A stretch of DNA of 16,969 nucleotides from JAIVJN01 sp036732565 (lineage in GTDB: Bacteria; Acidobacteriota; Vicinamibacteria; Vicinamibacterales; UBA2999), in assembly GCA_036732565.1 (NCBI GenBank), contig DAINCF010000097.1, positions 1 through 16,969 on the forward strand, given 5' to 3'. Under the pieces are notes generated by a model. It did not search any database and was not told the DNA's origin. It saw only the letters and a program-made list of their open reading frames with translations. Positions 5,268-15,117 of this stretch are shown one piece after another (the first letter of the stretch is position 1; each line of letters begins with the position of its first letter). A program made the position numbers and the translations under genes.

Positions 5268-8200
5268 ATGTTGCGCGCGGCGTATCGTCGGGTCCGCGCG
5301 ATCCTCCTCGTGTTGGCCGTCATCGTCGCGGTCACCCTGGCGACGACGTTCACGGTCGATCTGGGCCCCGCTCTGCGCGCGCGCGCGGAACGGGCGGGCT
5401 CCAACTGGCTCGATCGCCCAATGACCATCGGCCGCCTGGGCGTTCGTCTCGGCGCCGGCCGCTTCGTCGTCGAAGACCTGCGCATCGCCGGGCTCACGCC
5501 CGACGCACGACCATGGCTCGAGGCCAAGCGCATCGAGGTCTCGTTGACCTGGGGCGCGTTGATGCGCCGCGAGGTGCTCCTCAGCCAGATCGAGATGACC
5601 GACTGGCGCATGCTCGTCGAGACCTTCGCCGAGGGCCGCCACAACTGGCCGCGTCTCAACGGCCCACCCCGGCCACCGTCGACGCGCCCTCGTCCCGTGG
5701 TCACCACCCTGCAACACGTGCACGCGTATCGCGGTGAGTTCGTCTTCGACGATCGCGGCTCCAACTGGGGCGTCATCGCGCCCAATCTCGACGTCACTGT
5801 CTCGAAGATCGCCGACTATCGCGGCACGGCGGCCTTCAAGGGCGGCACGGTCTACTTCAGCGACTTCCTGCCGATGTCCGCGGACATGTCGACGACGTTC
5901 AGGATCGACGGCGGCAAGGTGGTGTTGGACAAGATCGATCTGATCACCGACGGCGCGGTGTCGGATCTCACCGGCACGGTCGACCTCGGGAATTGGCCCG
6001 AGATGCTCTATCAGGTCAAGTCGCGCATGCAGTTCGAGCGCATGCGCGAGATCTTCTTCGCGAAGGAGCGATTCACGCTCAGCGGGGAAGGGACCTTCGA
6101 GGGCACGTTCCACCTGTTCAAAGGGGGGCGCGAGCTCAAAGGCGACTTCCGCAGCGACGAAGCCGGGCTCAACTCGATGCGCTTTCAGAAGCTGGTGGGC
6201 TCGCTCGAGTGGGTGCCCGATCGCTTCGAGGTCACGCGGGCCTCGTCAGTGTTCCTCGGCGGGCAGACCGAGTTCACGTATCGGATGGCGCCGCTGGGGC
6301 GACGCGGCGAGCGTGCCATCGCGCGCTTCGACACCTCGTACGAGAACGTCGATCTCCTGGCGTTGAGCGAGTTCGTCGAGTTGAGCGGCATCCAGTTCGC
6401 CGGCAAGCTGTTCGGCTACAACCAGCTCCAGTGGCAGCTCGGGAATTTTGCCCAGCGCACGGGCGAGGGCTCCCTGTCGGTGACGCCGCCGGCCGGCGTG
6501 ACGCCGCTGGCACGAGAGCTGTCGGGCACCGCCGCGGCCGAGGCCGAGCAACGGGCGAGTCAGGTCGGACCGTTCAGTGCACACACACCGCTCGCGCCCG
6601 TCGGCCTCTCCGGGTCGGTCTTCTATCGCCTCGACGGCCCGCGCATCCTGCTCGCCATGGGCCGGGTCGCCACCGAGGAGACCTACATCGCCTTCGAGGG
6701 CGAGACGACCATGGGCGAGAGCTCACGCATTCCATTCCACGTCACCAGCAGCAGCTGGCAGGAGAGCGATCGCTTTCTCGCGGGGCTGATGACGGCGTTC
6801 GGCAACCCTACCCGGGCGATTCCCATCGATGGCATCGGCGAGTTCGATGGCGTGATGCTCGGCGCGTTTCGCCGTCCGCGCATCGAGGGGCGCATGCAGG
6901 CCGCCGAGATGCGGGCGTTTGACGTCACCTGGGGCGAGGTCGAGGGCGACGTTGTCATCGAGGATGCGTACGCGACGGTGAAGCAGGCCGTGATCCGCGA
7001 GGATGAGTCGCGGATCCACGTGGATGGCCGCTTCTCGCTCGGCTTCCCACGGCGCGACGGGGGCGAGGAGATCAACGCGCGCGTGGTCCTCGAGCGCCGG
7101 CCCCTGGCGGATCTCATGCGGGCGTTCAACATCGACGAGTATCCCGTCACCGGCGTGGGCTCGGGCGACTTCCATGTGGAGGGCTTCTACACGCGCCCGC
7201 TGGGATACGGACGGTTGACCGTCGATCAGGGCACGGCGTGGACTGAGCCGTTCTCGACCGCGACCGCCTCCTTGCGGTTCGAGGGCAACGGCGTTCGCCT
7301 GGATGGCATCGAGGTGCAGAAAGGCGGCGGTGCCATCACCGGCGCGGCGTTCGTCGGCTGGAATGGCAGCTACACGTTCAACGCGGATGGCCGGCGACTC
7401 TCGGTCGAAACGCTCAGCTTTACGTCGTTCCCGAATCTGCCGCCGCTGACGGGGCTGCTGGATTTCACGGCCGGTGGCAGCGCGACGTTTCGAGAGCCGC
7501 GGTTCGACGTCAAGCTGAATATCGAAGATCTGTTCCTGGGCGAAGAAGGCGTCGGGCAGATCAATGGGCGGCTGTCCTTGCGCGATACCGTGCTGACCTA
7601 CGAGGTGGAGGCGGCGTCGCCGCGTCTGGCGGTGTCCGGCACCGGGCGGATCGCGTTGACCGAAGCGGCGGACGCCGAGCTGTCGTTCCGTGTGACCGAG
7701 ACGTCGCTCGATCCGTACCTGCGTTTGCTGGATCCGACGATGTCGCCGTACACCACCGCGATTGCGAGCGGCACCATCCGCGTGGTCGGAGAGTTGAATC
7801 ATCCTGCCGCGCTTCGCATCGACGGATCGGTCGAGCAGATCGAGCTCGGGCTGTTCGACTATCGCCTCCGCAACCAGGGCCCGGTCGAGATCGCGGTGGA
7901 ACGCCAGGAGCTGCGGATCGAGAACCTGCGGCTCGTCGGCGACGACACGGCGCTCGAGTTGACGGGCTCGGTCGATCTCGCGCGTCAGGCGTTGTCGCTG
8001 CAAGCCAACGGCGCCGCCAACCTCGCTGTCCTGCAGGGCTTCTTTCCAGACCTGCGCAGCTCGGGTCGCGCTGATGTCACGGCGCTGATCGGCGGCACGG
8101 CGACGAGGCCGGCACTGTCGGGTCAGGCGCTGCTGACCGATGGGCGACTGCGGCACTTCTCGTTTCCTCATGCGCTGGAGGAGTTGAACGGGATCGTGTC

Positions 8201-9344
8201 GTTCAACGCCGCGGGCATTCGTTTCGACGGCGTCACCGGCAAGCTGGGTGGGGGCACCGTGGCGTTCGGTGGGCGTATCGGGATGACCGGCTATCGGTTG
8301 ACGGATCTCGATGTCACAGCACAAGGCGAGAGCCTGCGCGTGCGTTTTCCGGAGGGCATGCGCTCCCTGGTGGATACGAGCCTGGCATTGCAGGGGCCCA
8401 TCGAGGCGCCGGTGTTGGCCGGCACGGTGACGGTGCACAACGCCACCTGGACGCGCGGTCTGGGCGGATCGAGCGGCATGCTCGGCTTCGGCGGCGGCGA
8501 AACGAGCATCAATGTCCCCACGCCGGCCGGCGCCGTGCAGACCGCGTCGACGATTCCGCTCCGCTACGACATCCGCATCGTCGCGCCGTCGACGCTCCAG
8601 ATCGACAACGGCGAGGCGCGCATTGTCGCCAGCGCGGATCTGACGCTGATGGGCACCGTCGATCGACCGCTGCTGTTCGGGCGCGCCGACATCGAGCGCG
8701 GGGAAGTGCGATTCGAAGGGCGTCGCTACCTCATCACGCGCGGCAGTCTGGACTTCACCAATCCGGGCCGTATCCAGCCGTTCTTCGACATCGAGGCGGA
8801 AACGCGGGTACGAGTCCCAGGCGAGACCTACCGGGTCACGTTGCGCGTGTCGGGCACCACCGAACGGCTGCAGCCCGTGTTCGATTCGGATCCGCCGCTG
8901 GCCCAACTGGACATTCTGACGCTGCTGTTCAGCGACAGCGTGCCGAGCGGGGACGTGGAGCTGGCGTCCCGCCGGCAGCCCAACGAGCGTGAGCAGCGGC
9001 TGCTCGAGGCGCGCGCCACGCGCGCCCTCACCGGCACGCTGTCCAACGAGGTCGGGCGCGTGGTCGAGCAGACCTTCGGTGTGGACACGTTCCAAATCAC
9101 GCCGCTGCTGGTCGATCCCTACCAGCAGTCGTCACGGCTCAACGTCAATCCGGCCGCTCGCGTCACCATCGGCAAACGGATCTCCGAGCGGATCTACCTC
9201 ACCTATGCCCGCAGCCTCTCGTCGACGATCCGCGACGAGATCATCCTGCTCGAGTACGACCAGAGCGACAGCCTGGCGTGGGTGCTCTCGCAGAACGAGG
9301 ATCGGACCTACGCGCTCGAGGTCCGCAAGAGGCACACGTTCTGA
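5268..9344 (+). CDS. tamB: TamB-like translocation and assembly module protein
   Basis: This 1358-residue protein belongs to the TamB/AsmA-like class: long beta-rich bridges anchored in the inner membrane that span the periplasm and act with BamA/TamA-type barrels in outer-membrane protein insertion or lipid transport. One N-terminal signal anchor is visible (about 11-28, AILLVLAVIVAVTLATTF), then an AsmA-like start (RPMTIGRLGVRLGAGRFVVE) and many repeating beta-strand segments with the pattern of a hydrophobic groove. The C-terminal 150 residues show the TamB domain signature: FDSDPPLAQLDILTLLFSD (near 1204), a charged helix (NEREQRLLEARATRALTGTL), FQITP, RVTIGKRISERIYLTYARSL and the aromatic end RHTF. 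Its length is close to that of proteobacterial TamB. The stop overlaps the bamA start (TGATG), which strongly links the two products. Confidence 0.9.
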   Translation: MLRAAYRRVRAILLVLAVIVAVTLATTFTVDLGPALRARAERAGSNWLDRPMTIGRLGVRLGAGRFVVEDLRIAGLTPDARPWLEAKRIEVSLTWGALMRREVLLSQIEMTDWRMLVETFAEGRHNWPRLNGPPRPPSTRPRPVVTTLQHVHAYRGEFVFDDRGSNWGVIAPNLDVTVSKIADYRGTAAFKGGTVYFSDFLPMSADMSTTFRIDGGKVVLDKIDLITDGAVSDLTGTVDLGNWPEMLYQVKSRMQFERMREIFFAKERFTLSGEGTFEGTFHLFKGGRELKGDFRSDEAGLNSMRFQKLVGSLEWVPDRFEVTRASSVFLGGQTEFTYRMAPLGRRGERAIARFDTSYENVDLLALSEFVELSGIQFAGKLFGYNQLQWQLGNFAQRTGEGSLSVTPPAGVTPLARELSGTAAAEAEQRASQVGPFSAHTPLAPVGLSGSVFYRLDGPRILLAMGRVATEETYIAFEGETTMGESSRIPFHVTSSSWQESDRFLAGLMTAFGNPTRAIPIDGIGEFDGVMLGAFRRPRIEGRMQAAEMRAFDVTWGEVEGDVVIEDAYATVKQAVIREDESRIHVDGRFSLGFPRRDGGEEINARVVLERRPLADLMRAFNIDEYPVTGVGSGDFHVEGFYTRPLGYGRLTVDQGTAWTEPFSTATASLRFEGNGVRLDGIEVQKGGGAITGAAFVGWNGSYTFNADGRRLSVETLSFTSFPNLPPLTGLLDFTAGGSATFREPRFDVKLNIEDLFLGEEGVGQINGRLSLRDTVLTYEVEAASPRLAVSGTGRIALTEAADAELSFRVTETSLDPYLRLLDPTMSPYTTAIASGTIRVVGELNHPAALRIDGSVEQIELGLFDYRLRNQGPVEIAVERQELRIENLRLVGDDTALELTGSVDLARQALSLQANGAANLAVLQGFFPDLRSSGRADVTALIGGTATRPALSGQALLTDGRLRHFSFPHALEELNGIVSFNAAGIRFDGVTGKLGGGTVAFGGRIGMTGYRLTDLDVTAQGESLRVRFPEGMRSLVDTSLALQGPIEAPVLAGTVTVHNATWTRGLGGSSGMLGFGGGETSINVPTPAGAVQTASTIPLRYDIRIVAPSTLQIDNGEARIVASADLTLMGTVDRPLLFGRADIERGEVRFEGRRYLITRGSLDFTNPGRIQPFFDIEAETRVRVPGETYRVTLRVSGTTERLQPVFDSDPPLAQLDILTLLFSDSVPSGDVELASRRQPNEREQRLLEARATRALTGTLSNEVGRVVEQTFGVDTFQITPLLVDPYQQSSRLNVNPAARVTIGKRISERIYLTYARSLSSTIRDEIILLEYDQSDSLAWVLSQNEDRTYALEVRKRHTF

Positions 9345-12300
9345 TGGGACGTCCCTCAGGGTCGGCTGGGAAATCGTGCGTCGCGCAGCCCATTAGGGCT
9401 GCCGGACCGACGTTGGCCTGCGCTACGTACTGGATCGTGGCGACGCTGATGCTCTGTGCGCGGCCAAGCATCGCAGCGGACATCACCGACTTCCTCGGAC
9501 GGCCGATAGCTGACGTGCAGGTGCAGATCATCGGCGAGCCGGTGAAGGACGCCGCGGTGCTGGCCGCGGTGGAGACGCGGACCGGCGAACCCTTGTCGAT
9601 GGAGCAGGTGCGAAAGACGCTGGATCACCTCGTCGGGTTGGGACGATTCGAGGACGTGCGCGTCTTCGCCGAATCGGTTGGCGGTGAGCCTCCTGGCGTG
9701 CGCCTGCGCTGGGAGCTCGTTCCGATCCAGCGCATCGTGAAGATCGACGTCACCGGTAATCCAACGTTTCCGGAGGCGCAAGTTCGCAGCACGCTGACCG
9801 AGCGCCACGGTTCCACGCCGTCGACGGCGCGGCTGGACGAGATGGTCGCCACGCTGCGTGCGTTCTATGCCGACCGCGGATACGACTCGCCGACAATCAC
9901 GCCGCGCGTGGTGACCCGTGCGCCGATCGAAGAGGCCGAGCTGGTGCTGACGATCGACGCGGGACGGCGGACGACGCTCGGCGACATCGTCGTGGAGGGC
10001 CTGGCGAACGAGCCGACGCAGCCCGTATTGTCGGCGCTGCGCGTCCGGGTGGGTGGTCCGTACGATCGACAGGAGCTCGCGCGTCGCGCCGATGCCTATG
10101 CGGAGAGTCTGCGCGAGCGCGGCTACTACGAGGCGGCAATCGAGCACTCGGCCCAGCCCCTGGAAGACAAGAGCTCCGTTCGCCTGACCGTGAACGTCGA
10201 GCGGGGCCCGCTCGTGCGTGTGGTCTTCAACGGCGATCCGTTGCCCGCCGATCGGCGCAACACTCTCGTGCGTATCCGCGAGGAGCGATCCGTCGACGAA
10301 GATCTGCTGGAGGATGCGTCGCGAAACATCGCCGCCTACTTGCGTGAGCGCGGCTTCCGCGAGGCGTCGGTGCGTTACCTGCGCGCTGAGCAGAGTGGCG
10401 AGCTGACCATCACCTTCACGGTCACGCAAGGCCCGTTGCATCGCGTCTCCGGCATCGAGGTGGCCGGTAACGTCGGCCTGGACTACGCGGACATCGCGCC
10501 ACTGTTGCAGTTGAAGGAAGGCGAGCCGTTCGTCGACGCACGCGTGGCGGCGGTCGCTTCCGCGCTCACCGAGCTCTATCACGTCAAGGGCTTCAACGAG
10601 GCGGTGGTCAAGCCAGAGACCACGGCGCTGCCCCCAGCCGTCGTCGATGGCACGCCACTTCGACCGGTATCGGTGCGGTTTCAGGTGACCGAAGGTGTGG
10701 CCTCGACGGTGACCAGCGTGACCATCGAAGGCGCGTCGGCCATTCCCGAGGAGCAGGTGCGATCGAACCTCGGGCTCGTCGAGGGGCGGCCGTTCTATCG
10801 CCCGCAGCTCGATGCGGATCGTGACGCGGTCGAGCGGGCCTATCGCAATCAGGGCTTTCAGAACGCCGCGGTTCAACCGCGAACGGATCTCTCGCCCGAC
10901 GGCCGAGAGGTCAGCGTCGCGTGGACCATCCGTGAGGGCCCTCAGACCCTGGTCGATCATGTGCTGGTCAAGGGATCGTCGGACATCAGTCTCGATCTCA
11001 TCCAGCGTCAGGTGTTGTTGCAGCCAGGGAAGCCGCTCGGCGAGGACGCGCTGATCGAGAGTCAGCGCCGGCTCAGCGCGCTCGGCCTGTTCCGGCGCGT
11101 GCGGATCACGCAGCTGCCGCGCGGAGCCAGCAGCGAGCGCGACGTGCTGGTGGAGCTGGAGGAGGCGCCGGCGACCACGATTTCGTACGGTGGTGGCGTC
11201 GAAGTGGTGCCGCGCCTGCGCCCGGCGAGCGGTACCGGCGAAGCCACCGAGCGGCTCGAGGTCGCGCCGCGAGGCTTCTTCCAGGTCAGCCGGAGCAATC
11301 TCTGGGGCAAGAACCGCACGGCGACGCTCTTCACGCGTGTCTCGCTGCGATCGCGCGATCCGGCAGTGGACTCGACGGATCCCACGGATACTGGCGGCTA
11401 TGGGTTGAACGAATATCGTTTCGTCGGCACCTTCAGGGAGCCGCGTATCTTCAATACGGCGGGCGACGCACAGTTGACCGGGTTCCTGGAGCGCGCGATT
11501 CGGCCGAGCTTTACGTTCAACCGGCGCGGCGTGCGCGGCGAGTACGCACGTCGTGCGCGCGAGTACTTCACGTTCAGCGGCCGGTATACGTTCGACCGGA
11601 CGCGCCTCTTCGACGAGCAGATTGTTCCTGAAGATCAACTGTTGATCGATCGGTTGTTTCCGCAAGTACGCTTGTCGACCTTCACCGGCTCGGTCTTGCG
11701 CGATTCACGAGACGACGTGCTGGATCCCACGCGCGGGACGATGGTGAGCGTCGAGGGATCGATGGCCGGGCGTGCGGTGGGTTCCGAGGTGGGGTTCTCC
11801 AAGAGTTTCTTCCAGGGGTTCTTCTATCGCAAGGTCTCGTCGAGCCCGAGCGCCGTCACGGTCGTCGCCGGTGCGCGGGTGGGACTCGCGCTCGGTTTCC
11901 AGCGTGACGTCCCGAAGGTCGATGAAGAGGGCAATCCGGTCATCGGCGACGACGGACAGCAGGTGATTGAGGTGGTGAAGGAGTTGCCGGCGAGCGAGCG
12001 GTTCTTCGCCGGAGGCGACACGACGGTGCGCGGCTTCGCGCTCGATCGTCTGGGCACCGACGACACGCTCAACGACAAAGGCTTCCCGAGTGGTGGCAAT
12101 GGGCTGCTGGTCATGAACCTCGAGCTCCGTTCGGCGTACTGGAAAGGGCTGGGCGTCGTCGGTTTCTTCGATGCCGGCAACGTGTTTGCGACCGCCTCCG
12201 ATATCGCCCTTGGCGAGCTACGGTCGGCCGCTGGGTTTGGCCTGCGTTATCGATCGCCACTCGGCCCGCTGCGCGTCGATCTCGGCTTCAAGCTGGACCG

Positions 12301-12370
12301 TCGCGTGCTGGCGAGCGGCAGTCGCGAGCGTCTCGCCATCCTGCACGTCTCGCTGGGGCAGGCGTTTTGA
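9344..12370 (+). CDS. bamA: BamA/Omp85-family outer-membrane assembly barrel with seven POTRA-like domains
   Basis: This 1008-residue protein is the central insertase for outer-membrane beta-barrel proteins, or a TamA-like partner of the TamB encoded just before it. I chose ATG 9344 because it overlaps the tamB stop and leaves a signal peptide ending near residue 45 (TLMLCARPSIAA before DITDF). Seven POTRA-like repeats can be read, approximately 46-131, 131-210, 211-290, 291-367, 368-454, 455-536 and 537-612, most with the helix-turn pattern ending in (R)GF/GY/GLF; BamA usually has five and TamA three. The barrel follows (about 613-1008), with DPTRGTMVSVEG (794-805), the loop-6 motif TVRGF (894-898), GGNG (917-920), FFDAGNVF (941-948), SPLGPLRVDLGF (971-982) and a terminal Phe. 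AAGAGG at 9327-9332 may serve as ribosome site. Confidence 0.93.
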   Translation: MGRPSGSAGKSCVAQPIRAAGPTLACATYWIVATLMLCARPSIAADITDFLGRPIADVQVQIIGEPVKDAAVLAAVETRTGEPLSMEQVRKTLDHLVGLGRFEDVRVFAESVGGEPPGVRLRWELVPIQRIVKIDVTGNPTFPEAQVRSTLTERHGSTPSTARLDEMVATLRAFYADRGYDSPTITPRVVTRAPIEEAELVLTIDAGRRTTLGDIVVEGLANEPTQPVLSALRVRVGGPYDRQELARRADAYAESLRERGYYEAAIEHSAQPLEDKSSVRLTVNVERGPLVRVVFNGDPLPADRRNTLVRIREERSVDEDLLEDASRNIAAYLRERGFREASVRYLRAEQSGELTITFTVTQGPLHRVSGIEVAGNVGLDYADIAPLLQLKEGEPFVDARVAAVASALTELYHVKGFNEAVVKPETTALPPAVVDGTPLRPVSVRFQVTEGVASTVTSVTIEGASAIPEEQVRSNLGLVEGRPFYRPQLDADRDAVERAYRNQGFQNAAVQPRTDLSPDGREVSVAWTIREGPQTLVDHVLVKGSSDISLDLIQRQVLLQPGKPLGEDALIESQRRLSALGLFRRVRITQLPRGASSERDVLVELEEAPATTISYGGGVEVVPRLRPASGTGEATERLEVAPRGFFQVSRSNLWGKNRTATLFTRVSLRSRDPAVDSTDPTDTGGYGLNEYRFVGTFREPRIFNTAGDAQLTGFLERAIRPSFTFNRRGVRGEYARRAREYFTFSGRYTFDRTRLFDEQIVPEDQLLIDRLFPQVRLSTFTGSVLRDSRDDVLDPTRGTMVSVEGSMAGRAVGSEVGFSKSFFQGFFYRKVSSSPSAVTVVAGARVGLALGFQRDVPKVDEEGNPVIGDDGQQVIEVVKELPASERFFAGGDTTVRGFALDRLGTDDTLNDKGFPSGGNGLLVMNLELRSAYWKGLGVVGFFDAGNVFATASDIALGELRSAAGFGLRYRSPLGPLRVDLGFKLDRRVLASGSRERLAILHVSLGQAF

Positions 12371-12978
12371 TCGGTCTCGCGTGGCGTGTCGGCCTGATGA
12401 TGCTGGCGGTGACGCAGCCGCAGGGCGAGCTGATCGACCGCGCCCTGGCCATCGTCGGCGGGCAGGTCATCGCGCTGTCCGATGTCCAGACGATGTTGAA
12501 GCTCGGGCTCGTGGAGGGAGGCAGCGAGCCGGACCCGGTGAGCGCTGCCACGCCCAGGCTCGTCGATCGCGCCCTGATGTTGCGTGAAGTCGAACGCTAC
12601 ACTCCCGCGGAGCCGTCCGCCGATATCGTCGAGTCGCGCCTGGCGGTGGCGCGCGATCGAGCGGGCTCGGCCGAGGCCTTCGCCGCCATCCTGGCCGCCG
12701 GCGGCATGTCCGAGCCGCGGCTGCGCGACTGGATTCGCGACGACTACCGCATCACGAACTACCTCGATCAACGTTTCGCCGCAGCAGGAGCGCCGACCGA
12801 TCAGGAGATCTTGGCGTACTACACCGAGCACCAGGACGAGTTCACGCGAGGCGGTCTCAGCTTCGAACAAGCCGCCGGCCTGATCCGCGATCAGCTGACC
12901 GCGGACCGCCGCAGTGAGCTCATCATGGATTGGTTGTCCGATCTGCGCAGGCGAACCGAAGTTGTCTACGTCAAGTAG
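12367..12978 (+). CDS. SurA-like periplasmic chaperone lacking the parvulin domain
   Basis: The product (203 residues) has a short hydrophobic N-terminus (about 2-17) and then the SurA N-domain opening IDRALAIVGGQVIALSDVQ (23-41), followed by helices (RLVDRALMLREVERY, DIVESRLAVARDRAG, LRDWIRDDYRITNYLDQRF). At 143-159 PTDQEILAYYTEHQDEF resembles the segment that normally leads into a peptidyl-prolyl isomerase domain. Here it passes almost directly to the C-terminal helix (LIRDQLTADRRSELIMDWLSDLRRRTEVVYV), so the roughly 100-residue parvulin domain is absent. The best start is TTG 12367, sharing the TGA of bamA (TTGA); an ATG at 12397 would remove most of the signal peptide. The position after bamA suggests a role in delivering unfolded barrel proteins. 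Its TAG stop lies in the palindrome at 12975-13002. Confidence 0.8.
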   Translation: MIGLAWRVGLMMLAVTQPQGELIDRALAIVGGQVIALSDVQTMLKLGLVEGGSEPDPVSAATPRLVDRALMLREVERYTPAEPSADIVESRLAVARDRAGSAEAFAAILAAGGMSEPRLRDWIRDDYRITNYLDQRFAAAGAPTDQEILAYYTEHQDEFTRGGLSFEQAAGLIRDQLTADRRSELIMDWLSDLRRRTEVVYVK

Positions 12979-13002
12979 GGGCGGTTCGCGAACCGCCCCT
13001 AC
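12975..13002. repeat. 28-bp perfect palindrome, copy 2, between converging genes
   Basis: Identical base for base to 1302-1329 (arm GTAGGGGCGGTTCG plus its reverse complement). The TAG at 12976-12978 is the stop of the surA-like gene on the plus strand, and the mirror TAG (plus-strand 12999-13001) is the stop of the CPBP gene on the minus strand. A hairpin here could serve as a two-way transcript end, but there is no T-run on either side. Confidence 0.95.
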
Positions 13003-13697
13003 CGTGAGATAAACGCGGCTCCCAACAATTCAACCGTGTTGAAGAGGGCGTGGTTCACGATCGGGCCGGCGGCGCTGCGACGCCACAGATAGGCACCCCC
13101 CCAGAGTGCGCCGAGGGCGCCGGTGATCAAGGCGGCATCCCACCCTTGCAGAGTGTGACCCAGTCCGAACAGCACGCTCGTGACCGCCAGGCCGACGATC
13201 GGCCCGCCGAGAGACTGCTCGAACCGATGCAGCACGAACGCGCGCTGCAGCTCCTCGCGCACTCCTCCAGCCACGATGGCGACGATGAGGAACATGACGA
13301 GGCCGCCCGGCGCCTCCAGCAGCGCCTCGAGCGGGTTCGTCGGCACGTTTCTCAGATGCGGGAAGTAGGCCCGCACCGTCAGCGCGATTGCGCCGACGAT
13401 GGCGAGCGTCACCGGCAGCATCAGCGCACCCCATCCCGCTTCTCGCGCCGGTCGGGTTCTGCCGACCAGCACGGCGCGCGGCGACTCGCCGCCCTGTTTC
13501 AGGAAGAAGACGATGAGGCTGACGAGCAGCGCCGCGTCGATGATCGAGACGGTGAACAAAAACGGACCTGAGAGCCGGCCGTTGGGGGCGAATGGCGACA
13601 GGCCGGCGAGCCGAACCGCGGTCGCGACCGCAATCTGCGTGGGAAACCCGGAACACAGGACCACTTCGAAGAGCGCCCGGGCACGTTCGGGAAACAC
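12999..13697 (-). CDS. CPBP-family intramembrane metalloprotease (CAAX protease-like)
   Basis: This 232-residue, very hydrophobic protein has several membrane segments (for example around 46-66, 91-110, 131-144, 165-180, 186-204). It shows the motifs of the CPBP/Rce1-like glutamic-type membrane protease family: EELQRAF with E148, E149 and R152, then FGLGH with H181, and NHALFN (215-220). Bacterial members act in bacteriocin immunity, membrane-protein processing or unknown roles; the substrate is not predictable. I chose GTG at 13695-13697, which gives MFPERARALFEVV; the frame is open far upstream antisense to the response regulator, but that part looks like a shadow. The gene converges on the surA-like gene and diverges from the response regulator over 24 bases. 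No Shine-Dalgarno is visible, so it may be leaderless. Confidence 0.85.
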   Translation of the reverse strand: MFPERARALFEVVLCSGFPTQIAVATAVRLAGLSPFAPNGRLSGPFLFTVSIIDAALLVSLIVFFLKQGGESPRAVLVGRTRPAREAGWGALMLPVTLAIVGAIALTVRAYFPHLRNVPTNPLEALLEAPGGLVMFLIVAIVAGGVREELQRAFVLHRFEQSLGGPIVGLAVTSVLFGLGHTLQGWDAALITGALGALWGGAYLWRRSAAGPIVNHALFNTVELLGAAFISR

Positions 13698-13704
13698 CGC
13701 GTCG

Positions 13705-13710
13705 ATGGTA
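13705..13710 (-). promoter_or_regulatory. Possible -10 element of the CPBP protease gene
   Basis: Read on the minus strand the hexamer is TACCAT (four of six matches to TATAAT). A start site about 7 bases downstream would fall at 13698, one base before the GTG at 13697, consistent with a leaderless transcript. It overlaps the plus-strand -10 candidate at 13709-13710. There is no convincing -35 box. Confidence 0.2.
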
Positions 13711-13714
13711 CACT
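13706..13714 (+). promoter_or_regulatory. Possible extended -10 promoter of the response regulator gene
   Basis: TGG followed by TACACT (13709-13714) fits an extended -10 element (TGn plus four of six matches). The predicted transcription start, 7 bases on, is 13721-13722, which is at the GTG start codon itself. The upstream -35 position (TTCGGG, 13686-13691) is a poor match, which is tolerated in extended -10 promoters. Confidence 0.35.
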
Positions 13715-13721
13715 CGATTTT

Positions 13722-15110
<1,389 letters not shown>

Positions 15111-15117
15111 TAGCGTT

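Noticed and set aside
6723..9095. 790-residue minus-strand ORF opposite tamB, and similar long ones at 4707-6113 and 9356-11665
   Set aside because: Long antisense frames are expected in GC-rich genes. The translations are Arg/His/Gln-rich with no domain, no signal peptide and no ribosome site.
9278..9343. ATG 9278 as the start of bamA
   Set aside because: It would overlap tamB by 67 bases and put 22 charged residues before the signal peptide; ATG 9344 overlaps the tamB stop neatly.
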